Below, piece after piece: positions 8,534 through 17,361 of a stretch of 49,693 nucleotides of DNA. The stretch comes from an uncultured Pseudomonadota bacterium (GTDB lineage: Bacteria > Pseudomonadota > Gammaproteobacteria > Methylococcales > Methylomonadaceae): the NCBI GenBank assembly GCA_903848935.1, contig CAINHO010000027.1:1-49693 (forward strand). The letters are read 5' to 3'. Both the position numbers and the translations under genes were made by a program. Below the pieces are notes generated by a model. That model ran no database searches. It was not told the origin of the DNA and saw only the letters and a list, made by a program, of their open reading frames with translations. The stretch's first letter is position 1. Each line of letters opens with the position of its first letter.

Positions 8534-10624
8534 TTACCCTGTTTGCGCTTCGAGCAATAACATCGTCTGTGCCTGAATCATCGGCTCGTCTTCAGCACGC
8601 ACCACGCGGTTATAATTTCCATCCGCTTGTAACAACCACGCTTGCGAATTATCACTTAAATAAATTTCCAAATTTCGCCAAATACGTTGCGATAGTTTTT
8701 TATTTTCAATTGGGAAACAAATTTCAACCCGCTTAAACATATTGCGATTCATCAAATCCGCACTCGACGCATACACTTCTTGCGTGCCATCATTTTCAAA
8801 CGCATAAATCCGCGAATGCTCTAAAAATCGCCCGATAATCGCTCGAACTTCAATATTTTCAGACACGCCCGGGATATTCGGACGCAAACAACACATTCCA
8901 CGCACAATCATTTGAATTTTAACGCCTGCCTGCGATGCACGATATAACGCTTGAATGGCTTGCGGTTCCACCACGGCGTTGACTTGAATAATAATTCTCG
9001 CTGGTTTGCCGTTTTTCGCGTGACGAATTTCACGCTCAATTTTGTCCATTAAACCACTGTGCAAAGTGAACGGCGATTGTAGCAATTTATTCAATTTCGT
9101 CACTTTGCCCAAACTGGTCAATTGCGTAAATACTCGACGCACATCTTCGCCCAATTCTTTGTCGCACGAAAATAGCCCGTAATCGGTATAGAAAAACGCC
9201 GTTTTCGGATGATAATTGCCAGTGCCTAAATGCACATAATTACGAAGCTGTTTACCTTCACGGCGCAACACTAAACACATTTTGGCGTGCGTTTTATAAC
9301 CCACAACACCATAAACAACGTGGACTGCGGCCTCTTGAAGTTTCGACGCTAAATCGATATTTGCCTTCTCATCAAAACGGGCGCGAAGCTCAATCACGAC
9401 GGTAACGACTTTGCCATTTCGAGCGGCTTTGACCAAGGCCGTCACAATTGGCGAATCCGAACCGGTGCGATACAGCGTTTGTTTAATTGCTAACACATCA
9501 GGATCTGTTGAGGCTTGACGGACAAAATCAATCACGGGACAAAACGATTCAAACGGTTGATGCAGTAAAATATCGTTACGGCGAATCGCGGCAAAAATAT
9601 CTTTTTGCCGTGTCAAATTCGCCGGAACGATTGGTTTAAACGGCACAAATTTTAAATCCGCCCGATCTAAAATTAAGGCGTTAATTTCTTGGACGCGACT
9701 CAAATTCACCGGGCCATTCACCAAAAATAAGCGTTCGCGCGTCATGCCAAATCGCGCTAATAAAAACGCCACCGTTTCATCTGGGCAATTAGCATCGATT
9801 TCTAAACGCACTTCGTCGCCATAATTTCGCATCGCTAACTCGCCCGCCACCGCCAGCAACAAATCGTCAATTGCATCGTCATCAACAAAAAAATCACTGT
9901 TGCGGGTTACTCGAAATTGATAGCAACCTTTGATGTTCATGCCGTGAAAGAGTTGGTCAATAAACGCATGAATAATCGATGATAAAAACACAAAATCATT
10001 CGTACCACTGTTCGTTTCTGCGCTTGGTAATTTAATAATGCGTGGCAAAGAACGCGGAGCTTGTAATACGGCGCGTCCACTATTTCGACCAAACGCATCT
10101 TTGCCGGTTAGTGAAATAATAAAATTCAAACTTTTGTTCAAAATACGCGGAAACGGATGTGCGGAATCCAAACCGACCGGTGTTAAAACCGGTAAAACTT
10201 CTTCATTAAAATACACCTCTAACCATTTGCGCTGCACTTCTGTCCATTCGACACGGCGTACAAAATTGATCCCTTCTTTTTTAAGTTTGGGCAACAAAAT
10301 ATCGTTCAAGGTGTGATATTGATCTTCAACCAACTGCCTCGCTTGACCTGAAATCAAATCGAGTTGTTCATTGGGTTTTAAGCCGTCAATGCCGCGTGTG
10401 TCGGGATCTATCGCCACCATTTCCAGTACACTAGCCACACGCACTTCAAAGAATTCGTCTAAATTCGAGCAGGAAATACACAGATAATTTAACCGTTCGA
10501 GAAGCGGCACAGTTTCGTCTTTGGCTTGCGCTAAAACGCGCTTATTAAATTCTAATAAACTAAGCTCACGGTTAATGTAGAGTTCTGAATTTTGTAAGTT
10601 AATTTCTTCGGGCATATCGGTCAT
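8534..10624 (-). CDS. ppk: Polyphosphate kinase 1
   Basis: PPK1 makes polyphosphate reversibly from ATP at the inner membrane. The N-terminal domain is clear (LYINRELSLLEFNKRVLAQA), as is the SNLDEFFEVRVA segment. The active-site region has YKTHAKMCLVLRR, holding the autophosphorylated histidine in an HxK context, and RNYVHLGTGNYHPKTA. About 696 residues is normal. The start could be the ATG at 10624 or a GTG at 10639; neither has a strong ribosome site. A candidate Pho box lies about 80 bases upstream. Confidence 0.93.
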   Translation of the reverse strand: MTDMPEEINLQNSELYINRELSLLEFNKRVLAQAKDETVPLLERLNYLCISCSNLDEFFEVRVASVLEMVAIDPDTRGIDGLKPNEQLDLISGQARQLVEDQYHTLNDILLPKLKKEGINFVRRVEWTEVQRKWLEVYFNEEVLPVLTPVGLDSAHPFPRILNKSLNFIISLTGKDAFGRNSGRAVLQAPRSLPRIIKLPSAETNSGTNDFVFLSSIIHAFIDQLFHGMNIKGCYQFRVTRNSDFFVDDDAIDDLLLAVAGELAMRNYGDEVRLEIDANCPDETVAFLLARFGMTRERLFLVNGPVNLSRVQEINALILDRADLKFVPFKPIVPANLTRQKDIFAAIRRNDILLHQPFESFCPVIDFVRQASTDPDVLAIKQTLYRTGSDSPIVTALVKAARNGKVVTVVIELRARFDEKANIDLASKLQEAAVHVVYGVVGYKTHAKMCLVLRREGKQLRNYVHLGTGNYHPKTAFFYTDYGLFSCDKELGEDVRRVFTQLTSLGKVTKLNKLLQSPFTLHSGLMDKIEREIRHAKNGKPARIIIQVNAVVEPQAIQALYRASQAGVKIQMIVRGMCCLRPNIPGVSENIEVRAIIGRFLEHSRIYAFENDGTQEVYASSADLMNRNMFKRVEICFPIENKKLSQRIWRNLEIYLSDNSQAWLLQADGNYNRVVRAEDEPMIQAQTMLLLEAQTG

Positions 10625-10684
10625 GGTGGGTTTTTTCACAGTTTTGATTTTCGTATTTTTTACAGAGTTGAAAGCGATAATCTA

Positions 10685-10718
10685 AGTTTATTTCAAAGGC
10701 GTGACAATAGAGTGACGA
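10685..10718 (-). promoter_or_regulatory. Candidate Pho box and -10 for ppk
   Basis: On the minus strand TCGTCAC-TCTA-TTGTCAC (10718-10701) fits the 7-4-7 layout of a Pho box (two CTGTCAT/C-like halves). Ten bases downstream is TAAACT (10690-10685), a plausible -10 at the spacing used by PhoB-dependent promoters. ppk is a known Pho regulon member in several bacteria. PhoB itself is not in the window. Confidence 0.6.
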
Positions 10719-10737
10719 AAATAATCGGTTTTATCGT

Positions 10738-10765
10738 TTCAATAATAGTTGAATAGTTGTAGAAT
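10738..10765 (+). promoter_or_regulatory. Candidate ArsR operator and arsR promoter
   Basis: TTCAA-TAATAG-TTGAA (10738-10753) is an inverted repeat overlapping a tandem direct repeat AATAGTTG-AATAGTTG (10744-10759). It sits between a TTTCAA -35-like hexamer (10737-10742) and TAGAAT (10760-10765), 17 bases apart, so a bound repressor would block the promoter. The -10 is so close to the ATG at 10772 that the transcript may be nearly leaderless, which agrees with the lack of a ribosome site. Confidence 0.5.
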
Positions 10766-10771
10766 TAAAAC

Positions 10772-11098
10772 ATGGAAAATACTATTGCAACCTCTATTTT
10801 TGAATCACTTTCGTCAGGCGTTCGGCTTGATATTTTTCGCTTGCTTGTTAAAAAAGGCTTAAATGGCATGGTCGCGGGTGAAATCGCTACGACGCTGAAT
10901 GTGCCGCCGACGAATCTTTCTTTTCATTTAAAAGCACTCACTCATAACAATTTGTTAAGCGTTGAGCAGGAGGGACGTTTTCAACGTTATCGCGCCAACA
11001 TTCCGTTGATGCTCGATTTAATCGCCTATCTCACCGAAGAATGTTGCGAAGGTCATCCTGAAAAATGTGTCGAAATACTGGGTATTCCTAAAAACTAA
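10772..11098 (+). CDS. arsR: ArsR-family arsenite-responsive repressor
   Basis: This 108-residue winged-helix protein has the ArsR fold with recognition helix segment VPPTNLSFHLKALTHNNLL. Unlike E. coli ArsR, it lacks a CxC pair in the DNA-binding helix. Cysteines 91, 92 and 99 lie near the C-terminus (EECCEGHPEKC), the arrangement described for the Acidithiobacillus ferrooxidans ArsR, which binds As(III) with three C-terminal cysteines. It heads the arsR-arsC-acr3 operon and probably represses it until arsenite binds. Confidence 0.92.
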   Translation: MENTIATSIFESLSSGVRLDIFRLLVKKGLNGMVAGEIATTLNVPPTNLSFHLKALTHNNLLSVEQEGRFQRYRANIPLMLDLIAYLTEECCEGHPEKCVEILGIPKN

Positions 11099-11112
11099 TC
11101 TAAGAGGTTTTC

Positions 11113-11607
11113 ATGCAAAACAAAATTTATAACGTACTTTTTTTATGCACCGGTAATTCAGCGCGTAGCATTCTCGCTGAGGGCATCTTGAATCATATCG
11201 GTCACGGGCGTTTTCGTGCGTTTAGCGCAGGAAGTATGCCGACGGGTGTGGTTAATCCTTACGCGCTAAAACAATTAGAAAAAGAAAATATCGTGTTAAA
11301 AAATCCACGCAGCAAAAGCTGGGAAGAATTTGCTCAACCTGACGCGGCGCCACAACTCGACTTTGTCATTACTGTTTGCGATAACGCAGCAGGTGAAATG
11401 TGTCCAATTTGGGCTGGTCAACCAATTACCGCGCATTGGGGCGTTTTTGATCCGGCCGCTGTTGAAGAAGAGCAAAAAAATATCGCTTTTGCTCAAGCGT
11501 TTGTGATTTTGCATCGACGCATTTCACTGTTTGCGTCGCTTAATCCGTCAAGTTTGAATCAGTTGGCTTTAGAAAAAAGCGTGCGTGAAATTGCTTTGGT
11601 TAACTAA
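11113..11607 (+). CDS. arsC: Arsenate reductase, low-molecular-weight phosphatase type
   Basis: ArsC reduces arsenate to arsenite in the cytoplasm. The N-terminus [12 protein letters not shown] holds the CX5R anion loop (Cys12 to Arg18) of the LMW tyrosine phosphatase fold. Further cysteines in [13 protein letters not shown] match the resolving positions of the thioredoxin-coupled type. The 164-residue length fits. AGAGG stands before the ATG. It lies 14 bases after arsR and 2 bases before the efflux gene, so product arsenite would be exported by its neighbour. Confidence 0.93.
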   Translation: MQNKIYNVLFLCTGNSARSILAEGILNHIGHGRFRAFSAGSMPTGVVNPYALKQLEKENIVLKNPRSKSWEEFAQPDAAPQLDFVITVCDNAAGEMCPIWAGQPITAHWGVFDPAAVEEEQKNIAFAQAFVILHRRISLFASLNPSSLNQLALEKSVREIALVN

Positions 11608-11609
11608 AA

Positions 11610-12647
11610 ATGACTGAAAGAAAAAAATTAGGATTTTTAGATCGTTTTTTAACGCTGTGGATTTTTTTAGCGATGGCAATGGGCGTGAGTTTGGGTTATT
11701 TTTTGCCCGAAAGTAGCGCGTTTTTTAATTCATTTTCGAGCGGTACCACCAACATTCCGTTGGCGATTGGCTTGATTTTGATGATGTATCCGCCGTTAGC
11801 AAAAGTAAATTACAGTAAAATTCACACGGTGTTTTCTAATTTAAAATTGATTGGCGTGACGTTGTTTTTGATTTGGATTGTTGCGCCGTTGGTGATGTTT
11901 TCGTTGGCGATTTTGTTTCTACGAAATCAACCCGAATACATGATGGGCTTGATGTTAATTGGCATTGCGCCGTGTATTGCGATGGTGATTGTGTGGAGTG
12001 AACTCGCGGGTGGAAATCGTGAATATACCGCTGGGTTAGTGGCGATAAATAGCATTTTACAGATGTTGTTTTATAGCGTTTATGCTTACGTTTTTATAAC
12101 GTGGTTGCCGCCGTTGTTGGGTTTAAAAGGCTTTGACGTAAACATTACGATTAGCCAAATCGCGCAAAGTGTTGGTATTTATTTGGGGATTCCGTTTGTC
12201 GCAGGCTTTTTGAGCCGTTTGGGTTTGGTTAAATTGAAGGGCGAAATCTGGTACGAAACCGTTTATGTGCCGCGAATTTCACCGATTACGCTGATTGCGC
12301 TGTTGTTCACGATTGTGTTGATGTTCAGTTTGAAAGGCGAATTGATTGTTACGATTCCGTGGGATGTACTGCAAATTGCCACGCCGTTAGCGATTTATTT
12401 TGCGGTGATGTTTTTGAGTAGCTTTTGGTTGGCGCGTTATTTTGAAAACGATTATGCCAAAAATGTTTCGGTCGCTTTTACCGCGTCAGGCAATAATTTT
12501 GAACTAGCGATTGCGGTAGCAATTGGTGTATTTGGCATTAACAGCGGACAAGCATTTGCTGGTGTGATTGGCCCGTTAATTGAAGTTCCGGCACTCATTT
12601 TATTGGTCAACGTGGCGTTTTGGTTTAAAGCGAAGTTCTACGCTTAA
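11610..12647 (+). CDS. arsB: Arsenite efflux permease, ACR3 family
   Basis: ACR3 proteins export arsenite by proton antiport across the inner membrane. The 345-residue protein shows about ten membrane spans and family motifs such as [19 protein letters not shown], containing the conserved essential cysteine, and [20 protein letters not shown]. It is not the unrelated 12-span E. coli ArsB, so acr3 would be a better symbol. It ends the arsenic operon. Confidence 0.93.
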   Translation: MTERKKLGFLDRFLTLWIFLAMAMGVSLGYFLPESSAFFNSFSSGTTNIPLAIGLILMMYPPLAKVNYSKIHTVFSNLKLIGVTLFLIWIVAPLVMFSLAILFLRNQPEYMMGLMLIGIAPCIAMVIVWSELAGGNREYTAGLVAINSILQMLFYSVYAYVFITWLPPLLGLKGFDVNITISQIAQSVGIYLGIPFVAGFLSRLGLVKLKGEIWYETVYVPRISPITLIALLFTIVLMFSLKGELIVTIPWDVLQIATPLAIYFAVMFLSSFWLARYFENDYAKNVSVAFTASGNNFELAIAVAIGVFGINSGQAFAGVIGPLIEVPALILLVNVAFWFKAKFYA

Positions 12648-12701
12648 AAAAATCGCGCAAAACTCGAACTTAGTGTTTAAAATCAGCGTTTAATTAACGG
12701 A

Positions 12702-12724
12702 CTTGAATCATTTAAGAATTCAAG
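12702..12724. repeat. Inverted repeat before the desaturase gene
   Basis: CTTGAAT and ATTCAAG are perfect 7-bp inverted arms separated by 9 bases, about 28 bases before the desaturase start. It could be an operator for a lipid regulator or a structural element; nothing identifies the binder. Confidence 0.35.
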
Positions 12725-12751
12725 CAAGCGCAGTAAACAGTGAGGAAAGTT

Positions 12752-13876
12752 TTGAGCATAGAACAATACCAGGCGGTTGATAGAGAGCAACTCGCCAAAG
12801 ACATTGATGAAATTCAACGCGACATTTTGGGTAGAACCGACATAAGCGATTTTGAGCATCTTAGAAAAATCGAAAGCTGGGGGCGTATTTGCACCGTTTT
12901 AGGTTATGCCACCGCGTGGATTATTCCGAATCCAATTTCGGCTTATTTAATCAGTCAGGGCAATTTCACCCGCTGGACAACCGTCGCGCATCATATTTTG
13001 CATCGCGGTTATGACAAGATTGAAGGTATTCCCGAACATTACACCAGTAAAGGCTTTGCAAAAGGCGGGCGACGTTATTTGGATTGGTTGGACTGGATGT
13101 ATCCTCCCGCATGGGATGTCGAACACAATAACATTCACCATTATCATTTGGGTGAAGAAATCGATCCGGATCAAGTTGAGTTCAACATGGAGGCGTTGCG
13201 TAATTCTAAAATTCCGCTTTGGGGACGTTACGCTTTGTTAGCGATAATGGCGGCGAGTTGGAAAATCATTTATTACGCTTCATCAACGTTAACAGAATAT
13301 CGCGCCATTCAAGCGAAAGAAGCCGCCGGTAAACGTAATCAGATTTCACGATTAGATATGTGGAATCCGTTAAAACCAGAAGGTAAAGATTTGTGGTTGA
13401 GTTGTATGTTGCCTTATGGCATCGTGCAGTTTGCAATTATTCCGTTATTGTTTTTACCATTTGGCGCAATTGCAGCTACAAACGTTTTTATTAACGTATT
13501 GATGGCGGAAGTATTCACCAATTTACATTCGTTTTTAGTCATTGGTCCGAATCATACCGGTGAAGATGTGATGATGTTTGATACCAAAGCGAAAGGAAAA
13601 GGCGAGTTTTATTTGCGTCAGATTATGGGTTCCGTGAATTATCCTACCGGAACAAATCGTTTAGATTTTTTACACGGTTGGTTGAATTATCAAATCGAAC
13701 ATCATTTGTGGCCAGACATGACGGCAAGTCAATATCAACAAGCCCAACCGCGTGTAAAAGCTGTGTGCGAAAAACATAACATTCCGTATATTCAAGAATC
13801 CGTGTTTACCCGTTTGAGAAAAACGCTCGATGTGATGGTCGGTAAAACATCTATGTTGCGTTCAGAATCCGCTTAA
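12752..13876 (+). CDS. Membrane fatty acid desaturase
   Basis: This is an integral-membrane di-iron desaturase that introduces a double bond into acyl chains. The three histidine boxes are visible: HHILH, HNNIHH (within EHNNIHHYHLGEEIDPDQVE) and IEHHLWPDM; an extra FLVIGPNHTGED segment lies between boxes two and three. Membrane spans are near residues 45-70, 165-185 and 215-255. I chose the TTG at 12752 because GAGGAAAG lies six bases before it; a GTG at 12740 adds four residues but has no ribosome site. Regiospecificity cannot be told from sequence. Confidence 0.88.
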   Translation: MSIEQYQAVDREQLAKDIDEIQRDILGRTDISDFEHLRKIESWGRICTVLGYATAWIIPNPISAYLISQGNFTRWTTVAHHILHRGYDKIEGIPEHYTSKGFAKGGRRYLDWLDWMYPPAWDVEHNNIHHYHLGEEIDPDQVEFNMEALRNSKIPLWGRYALLAIMAASWKIIYYASSTLTEYRAIQAKEAAGKRNQISRLDMWNPLKPEGKDLWLSCMLPYGIVQFAIIPLLFLPFGAIAATNVFINVLMAEVFTNLHSFLVIGPNHTGEDVMMFDTKAKGKGEFYLRQIMGSVNYPTGTNRLDFLHGWLNYQIEHHLWPDMTASQYQQAQPRVKAVCEKHNIPYIQESVFTRLRKTLDVMVGKTSMLRSESA

Positions 13877-13901
13877 AATATCCCTTCAAAAAGAAGACAT
13901 C

Positions 13902-13936
13902 AAAAAGCTCCACTTTTTTCAAAGTGGGGCTTTTTT
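13902..13936. terminator. Bidirectional rho-independent terminator
   Basis: AAAGCTCCACTTT and AAAGTGGGGCTTT form a long stem with a 3-4 base loop, with A-runs on one side and T-runs on the other. It lies between the convergent desaturase and McrC-like genes and can end both transcripts. Confidence 0.85.
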
Positions 13937-13945
13937 AATTCCACT

Positions 13946-15241
13946 CTACACAGTCGCACCAATGTCTTTGATAAAAAGATTTAAAGCATCCGGATCATAA
14001 TTTCGTGGATCCACAGGAATAATGCCGAAAACGCCATCATGACTTAACAATTGATTATCGTATTTGTTCACGTTGGGACTGATAACCCATGAACGTAACG
14101 GTTTGTTAATCGCATTGCACCCCGCGATTTTAATCATTCTTTGTTGCTGAATGCCAATGTAACGTCCATGTTGTTCGGTAATATATTTGGCTGCTTTTGT
14201 CGTTAAGTCGTTGTGTGATGATTGCAGAGTGGCATCCAGAATGTATCCGTCCAATTTTCCGTTGTGAGTGGGCATAACAATCAAATAATCAGGTGTTTGC
14301 TCAAATTTTTCATCCGTGTGTGCGCTGGTAAAACCAGAAGGATGATTTTTATTCAATCGAGGTTCGCACCACAAACTTAACCGCGCGGTACCTTTTGTAA
14401 ATTCGATTACCCCACCAATAAAACACGCCACCATCACAAATTTATCAGGTGTTATTCTGTGCCAGCCTGAAAATTGCAACGATTCAACCAATCTCAGTCC
14501 GACGTAACGTTGATATAAAAATGGCAAGCTCGCCATATCGATAGGCATGGATGAGATTTCGTTAAGCGTATCTTTTACATAATTCTCAGGCTTATACCAA
14601 CGCCTTATTAACTCAATCGCATAATGCCAACTTGGCGAAGCTGGAGCAGGGTAGGGCGGCGAATCACTGATAATAAAATTCTCAGTGATATTATTGCGAA
14701 TGAAAAAAACCGTTCTTTTTGCCGCCAATAATGTGCGTTCAATTCGTTCAAAATACTGTCGCAAATTGGTGTCATCGACTTTCGCAAAGGTACTGATACC
14801 GCTTCTATTAGATTTTATTTCGTCTTCATAAGCGGCAACTTGCTGAAAAGTTTTCTCCATGTAAGGAATAAGACGGCGCGTCAATAAGCCAAGCAACCAT
14901 TCATAAGGTTTAGAATCGACTTTATTTGCCGATCGTTTCCAAATTTTGGGAATCAGCTGTCCTTCTGAATACCAATAATTCGTCGGATTTTTAGACGGTC
15001 TCGCTTTTGCAGGCGAATAAACGTTGTATGTCATTTGATTGTTCGAGGCTTGATACTCAAGATCCAATAACATTTGGGGTAATAACGCGACCAGCGATTC
15101 GATTTCTCGAAACCCTGGCATAAAAAAAAATCCTTGTTTACTCGGCGCGTAAAACGTTTTGACTGGCTGTTTATCGGGTTCAAGCAAATAAACCGCTTTT
15201 TCGCGTAAATACTGAATCGTGTTATTGAGTAACAAATCCAT
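13946..15241 (-). CDS. McrC/DUF2357-like protein with PD-(D/E)XK-type nuclease domain
   Basis: This 431-residue protein is probably the nuclease half of a McrBC-like system. The N-terminal part is helical, with a conserved-looking LLTRRLIPYMEKTF. Around residues 325-350, PDYLIVMPTHNGKLDGYILDA followed by TLQSSH has the layout of a PD-(D/E)XK core (P-D, then hydrophobic-D-A). The usual E-x-K is replaced by D-A-T-L-Q, so catalytic competence is uncertain unless another lysine substitutes (KAAKYI follows). Its ATG overlaps the upstream stop as TAATG, so it is translationally coupled to the AAA+ partner. Family assignment is from gene pairing and motif layout. Confidence 0.68.
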   Translation of the reverse strand: MDLLLNNTIQYLREKAVYLLEPDKQPVKTFYAPSKQGFFFMPGFREIESLVALLPQMLLDLEYQASNNQMTYNVYSPAKARPSKNPTNYWYSEGQLIPKIWKRSANKVDSKPYEWLLGLLTRRLIPYMEKTFQQVAAYEDEIKSNRSGISTFAKVDDTNLRQYFERIERTLLAAKRTVFFIRNNITENFIISDSPPYPAPASPSWHYAIELIRRWYKPENYVKDTLNEISSMPIDMASLPFLYQRYVGLRLVESLQFSGWHRITPDKFVMVACFIGGVIEFTKGTARLSLWCEPRLNKNHPSGFTSAHTDEKFEQTPDYLIVMPTHNGKLDGYILDATLQSSHNDLTTKAAKYITEQHGRYIGIQQQRMIKIAGCNAINKPLRSWVISPNVNKYDNQLLSHDGVFGIIPVDPRNYDPDALNLFIKDIGATV

Positions 15242-17025
15242 TAGATTCCCATCGTGTCAATGTTACTTCCTTGTTCAAATCGCTCGTTCCAATCGTCAAT
15301 GATGTCTGCGCTATGTTGCAACAATTCACTGTATTGGCTTTTCCATTTGTCCAAATTTTCAAGAATTCTTTCGGGATGGAAATCAGAGCGTAAGGTTGAA
15401 GAAATTCTCGGCCAAACTTCTTGAACCAAAACAAAATCTAAGGCTTTGAATGCAATCTGTTCAATATCATTCGATGAAGAGGCGTTTTTGATAATGGAAA
15501 TCGCCGTTGATAATGACGTACCGGTGCGATAAGAAAAACGATACCGACCATCTAAAACGGTATTCAAGTTTGTCAGGCATTGAATGAGCGTACTCGGAAG
15601 ATCTTTCAAATCAAGATGGCTCAGAATGGTACTGGGCGAAATTTCGATTTTGACAATCGCGGCTCTATCTAAAACCCGTTGTGTTAATTTGCGAACACTG
15701 TGATCAATGTTCACAGTCGCTACAAACTTGATAGCGGGTGATAACATGACTTTAGTTTTTGCGGGATAACCTTCTATCTCGCTGCCCGGAAAATGAATGG
15801 TTCTGGCATCAATATCATCTTCTGGATATTGTGTTTTGGTCAAAATATCACTCATATAATGTTCGGGTTGTGCGATATTCATCTCTTCCAACACAATTAC
15901 CCGTTCGGATTTATCGCCTTTTAACCAATCCTTTTCGCATTGAATAAGAAAAGAGACTAACGCAAATCCGTGAAATTTAGCATTCACCGGATTGTAATAC
16001 CCAAAAAAGTCTTCTTGCGACGTAAATGAAGAGGAGACTGACACAATACAACGATGTTCCGCTTTGACTAAATTACACGCAATTTTCGATTTACCACACC
16101 CCGGTTCGCCCGAAAGAATAATCAATTGTTTAGAATGCCACGCTAAATGAAACTGTGCTTGCAAGGTGTCCGATAAATGCCTAATCGCGTCTTGCCATTG
16201 TGATGACACGACTCCTTTTGGCTTAACGGGAAGGTCAGTTCCTTTTTCTTTAAACGCTACAACCGTCAAATTTTTAAACGCTTCATGATTTTTAAATGGA
16301 TTGTTAATAATTTGGCTATCCGTCGAATTCGAACGGTAATTGTTCAATTCACCACTGAGTAATTCATTGGCATTATCGATACCATCATTGGCTATTTTTA
16401 GCCAATCGTCTATTTTGTCCCACGCATTTTTTAAATTTTTCTCATCACGCCCGTCGTGGTAAATAGCATCGGGACTCATCATGTAAGACATGATTTCTTT
16501 TAACGAACTCGCCGGCAAAGACTTGATATTTCCCATTCTGGCATCGGTGTCAGACCAATAGTATTGAAGACTGACTAGCTTTGGAAAGCGTATCCATTCC
16601 TCTGGATAAGGGTGAATTTTGTAAAAATCGCTATTGACGGGATCCAAGGTAATTTTTTTGATGCGATAAAATCCCACCATCGTAGACGGATTATGAAAAA
16701 CGGCGTGGCGCGTTTCGTAATCTTCAGGTGCGAAAGAATGAAACAGAAGAATTTGATTATTAAAAATTTGATTCAGTATATCAATGTGGGCATTCGGTAA
16801 TTGACTAGCTTTGACTTTTAAATAGGGTTCGAAACCATCAAAAAGGTGCATGTGATTACAAAAAGGAATGTTTCTGGCGCAATAATTTTTTCGGAAATCA
16901 AGATTCGATGGATTACATTCGTGCGTGACTGCGTCAGTGCATATCGTGCCATTCCAACCCGATTTATGAGTAAGTATTCGCGGAAATACGATGACATTAT
17001 TTTTTAAAAAGAAACTTGTATTCAA
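15241..17025 (-). CDS. McrB-like AAA+ NTPase
   Basis: This 594-residue protein carries an AAA+ motor in its C-terminal half: Walker A SGEPGCGKSK, Walker B-like VIVLEEMNIAQPEHYMSDIL, and a sensor/arginine segment VATVNIDHSVRKLTQRVLDR. The E-E-M-N-x-A pattern is characteristic of McrB-related ATPases paired with DUF2357 or McrC proteins. The N-terminal 280 residues hold a cysteine/histidine cluster (C29, C37, C49, C56, H58, H60) and a segment VGFYRIKKI; this is probably the specificity domain, of a type I do not recognise. It is the upstream gene of a two-gene unit. Confidence 0.78.
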   Translation of the reverse strand: MNTSFFLKNNVIVFPRILTHKSGWNGTICTDAVTHECNPSNLDFRKNYCARNIPFCNHMHLFDGFEPYLKVKASQLPNAHIDILNQIFNNQILLFHSFAPEDYETRHAVFHNPSTMVGFYRIKKITLDPVNSDFYKIHPYPEEWIRFPKLVSLQYYWSDTDARMGNIKSLPASSLKEIMSYMMSPDAIYHDGRDEKNLKNAWDKIDDWLKIANDGIDNANELLSGELNNYRSNSTDSQIINNPFKNHEAFKNLTVVAFKEKGTDLPVKPKGVVSSQWQDAIRHLSDTLQAQFHLAWHSKQLIILSGEPGCGKSKIACNLVKAEHRCIVSVSSSFTSQEDFFGYYNPVNAKFHGFALVSFLIQCEKDWLKGDKSERVIVLEEMNIAQPEHYMSDILTKTQYPEDDIDARTIHFPGSEIEGYPAKTKVMLSPAIKFVATVNIDHSVRKLTQRVLDRAAIVKIEISPSTILSHLDLKDLPSTLIQCLTNLNTVLDGRYRFSYRTGTSLSTAISIIKNASSSNDIEQIAFKALDFVLVQEVWPRISSTLRSDFHPERILENLDKWKSQYSELLQHSADIIDDWNERFEQGSNIDTMGI

Positions 17026-17361
17026 TTCAACACCTTATATTTTGTAAGTAAATTATAGTAAAAAGGAAATTTTACTTATTCGACGGACGAATTGCACGCC
17101 AAACATCACACATTAACATCAACAAATTTGCCGCAACAGAATGGCGAGCAAACTAGCTGATAATTCCTTTGTCGTCGGTAGGTAAAAGGCAAAAAATTGA
17201 AAACCAACTAAATTATTCTTTTCGTGTATCTTTTTTTTCGATATTCATATCTAAAAATACCGTTTTCAAAAGCCGCCAACTTTTTCTAACATTGTTGCAG
17301 ACAAACAAAAATCTGTTGCAGATTTTACAACTTTTAAAATGTTATTTAAGGATTCGTACTC
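17026..17361. other. Intergenic region before the porin gene
   Basis: This 336-base AT-rich stretch separates the divergent McrB-like and porin genes. I see no gene in it. It holds one copy of the shared regulatory element (17249-17266) and must contain the start signals for both units. Confidence 0.6.
17249..17266 (+). promoter_or_regulatory. Candidate sulfur-regulon element, copy 1
   Basis: ATCTAAAAATACCGTTTT matches the other three copies at 16 of 18 positions. The second ATACC box is preceded 16 bases upstream by ATATT, echoing the ATACC/ATAAC partner seen in the other copies. It lies 95 bases before the porin ATG. Confidence 0.6.
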
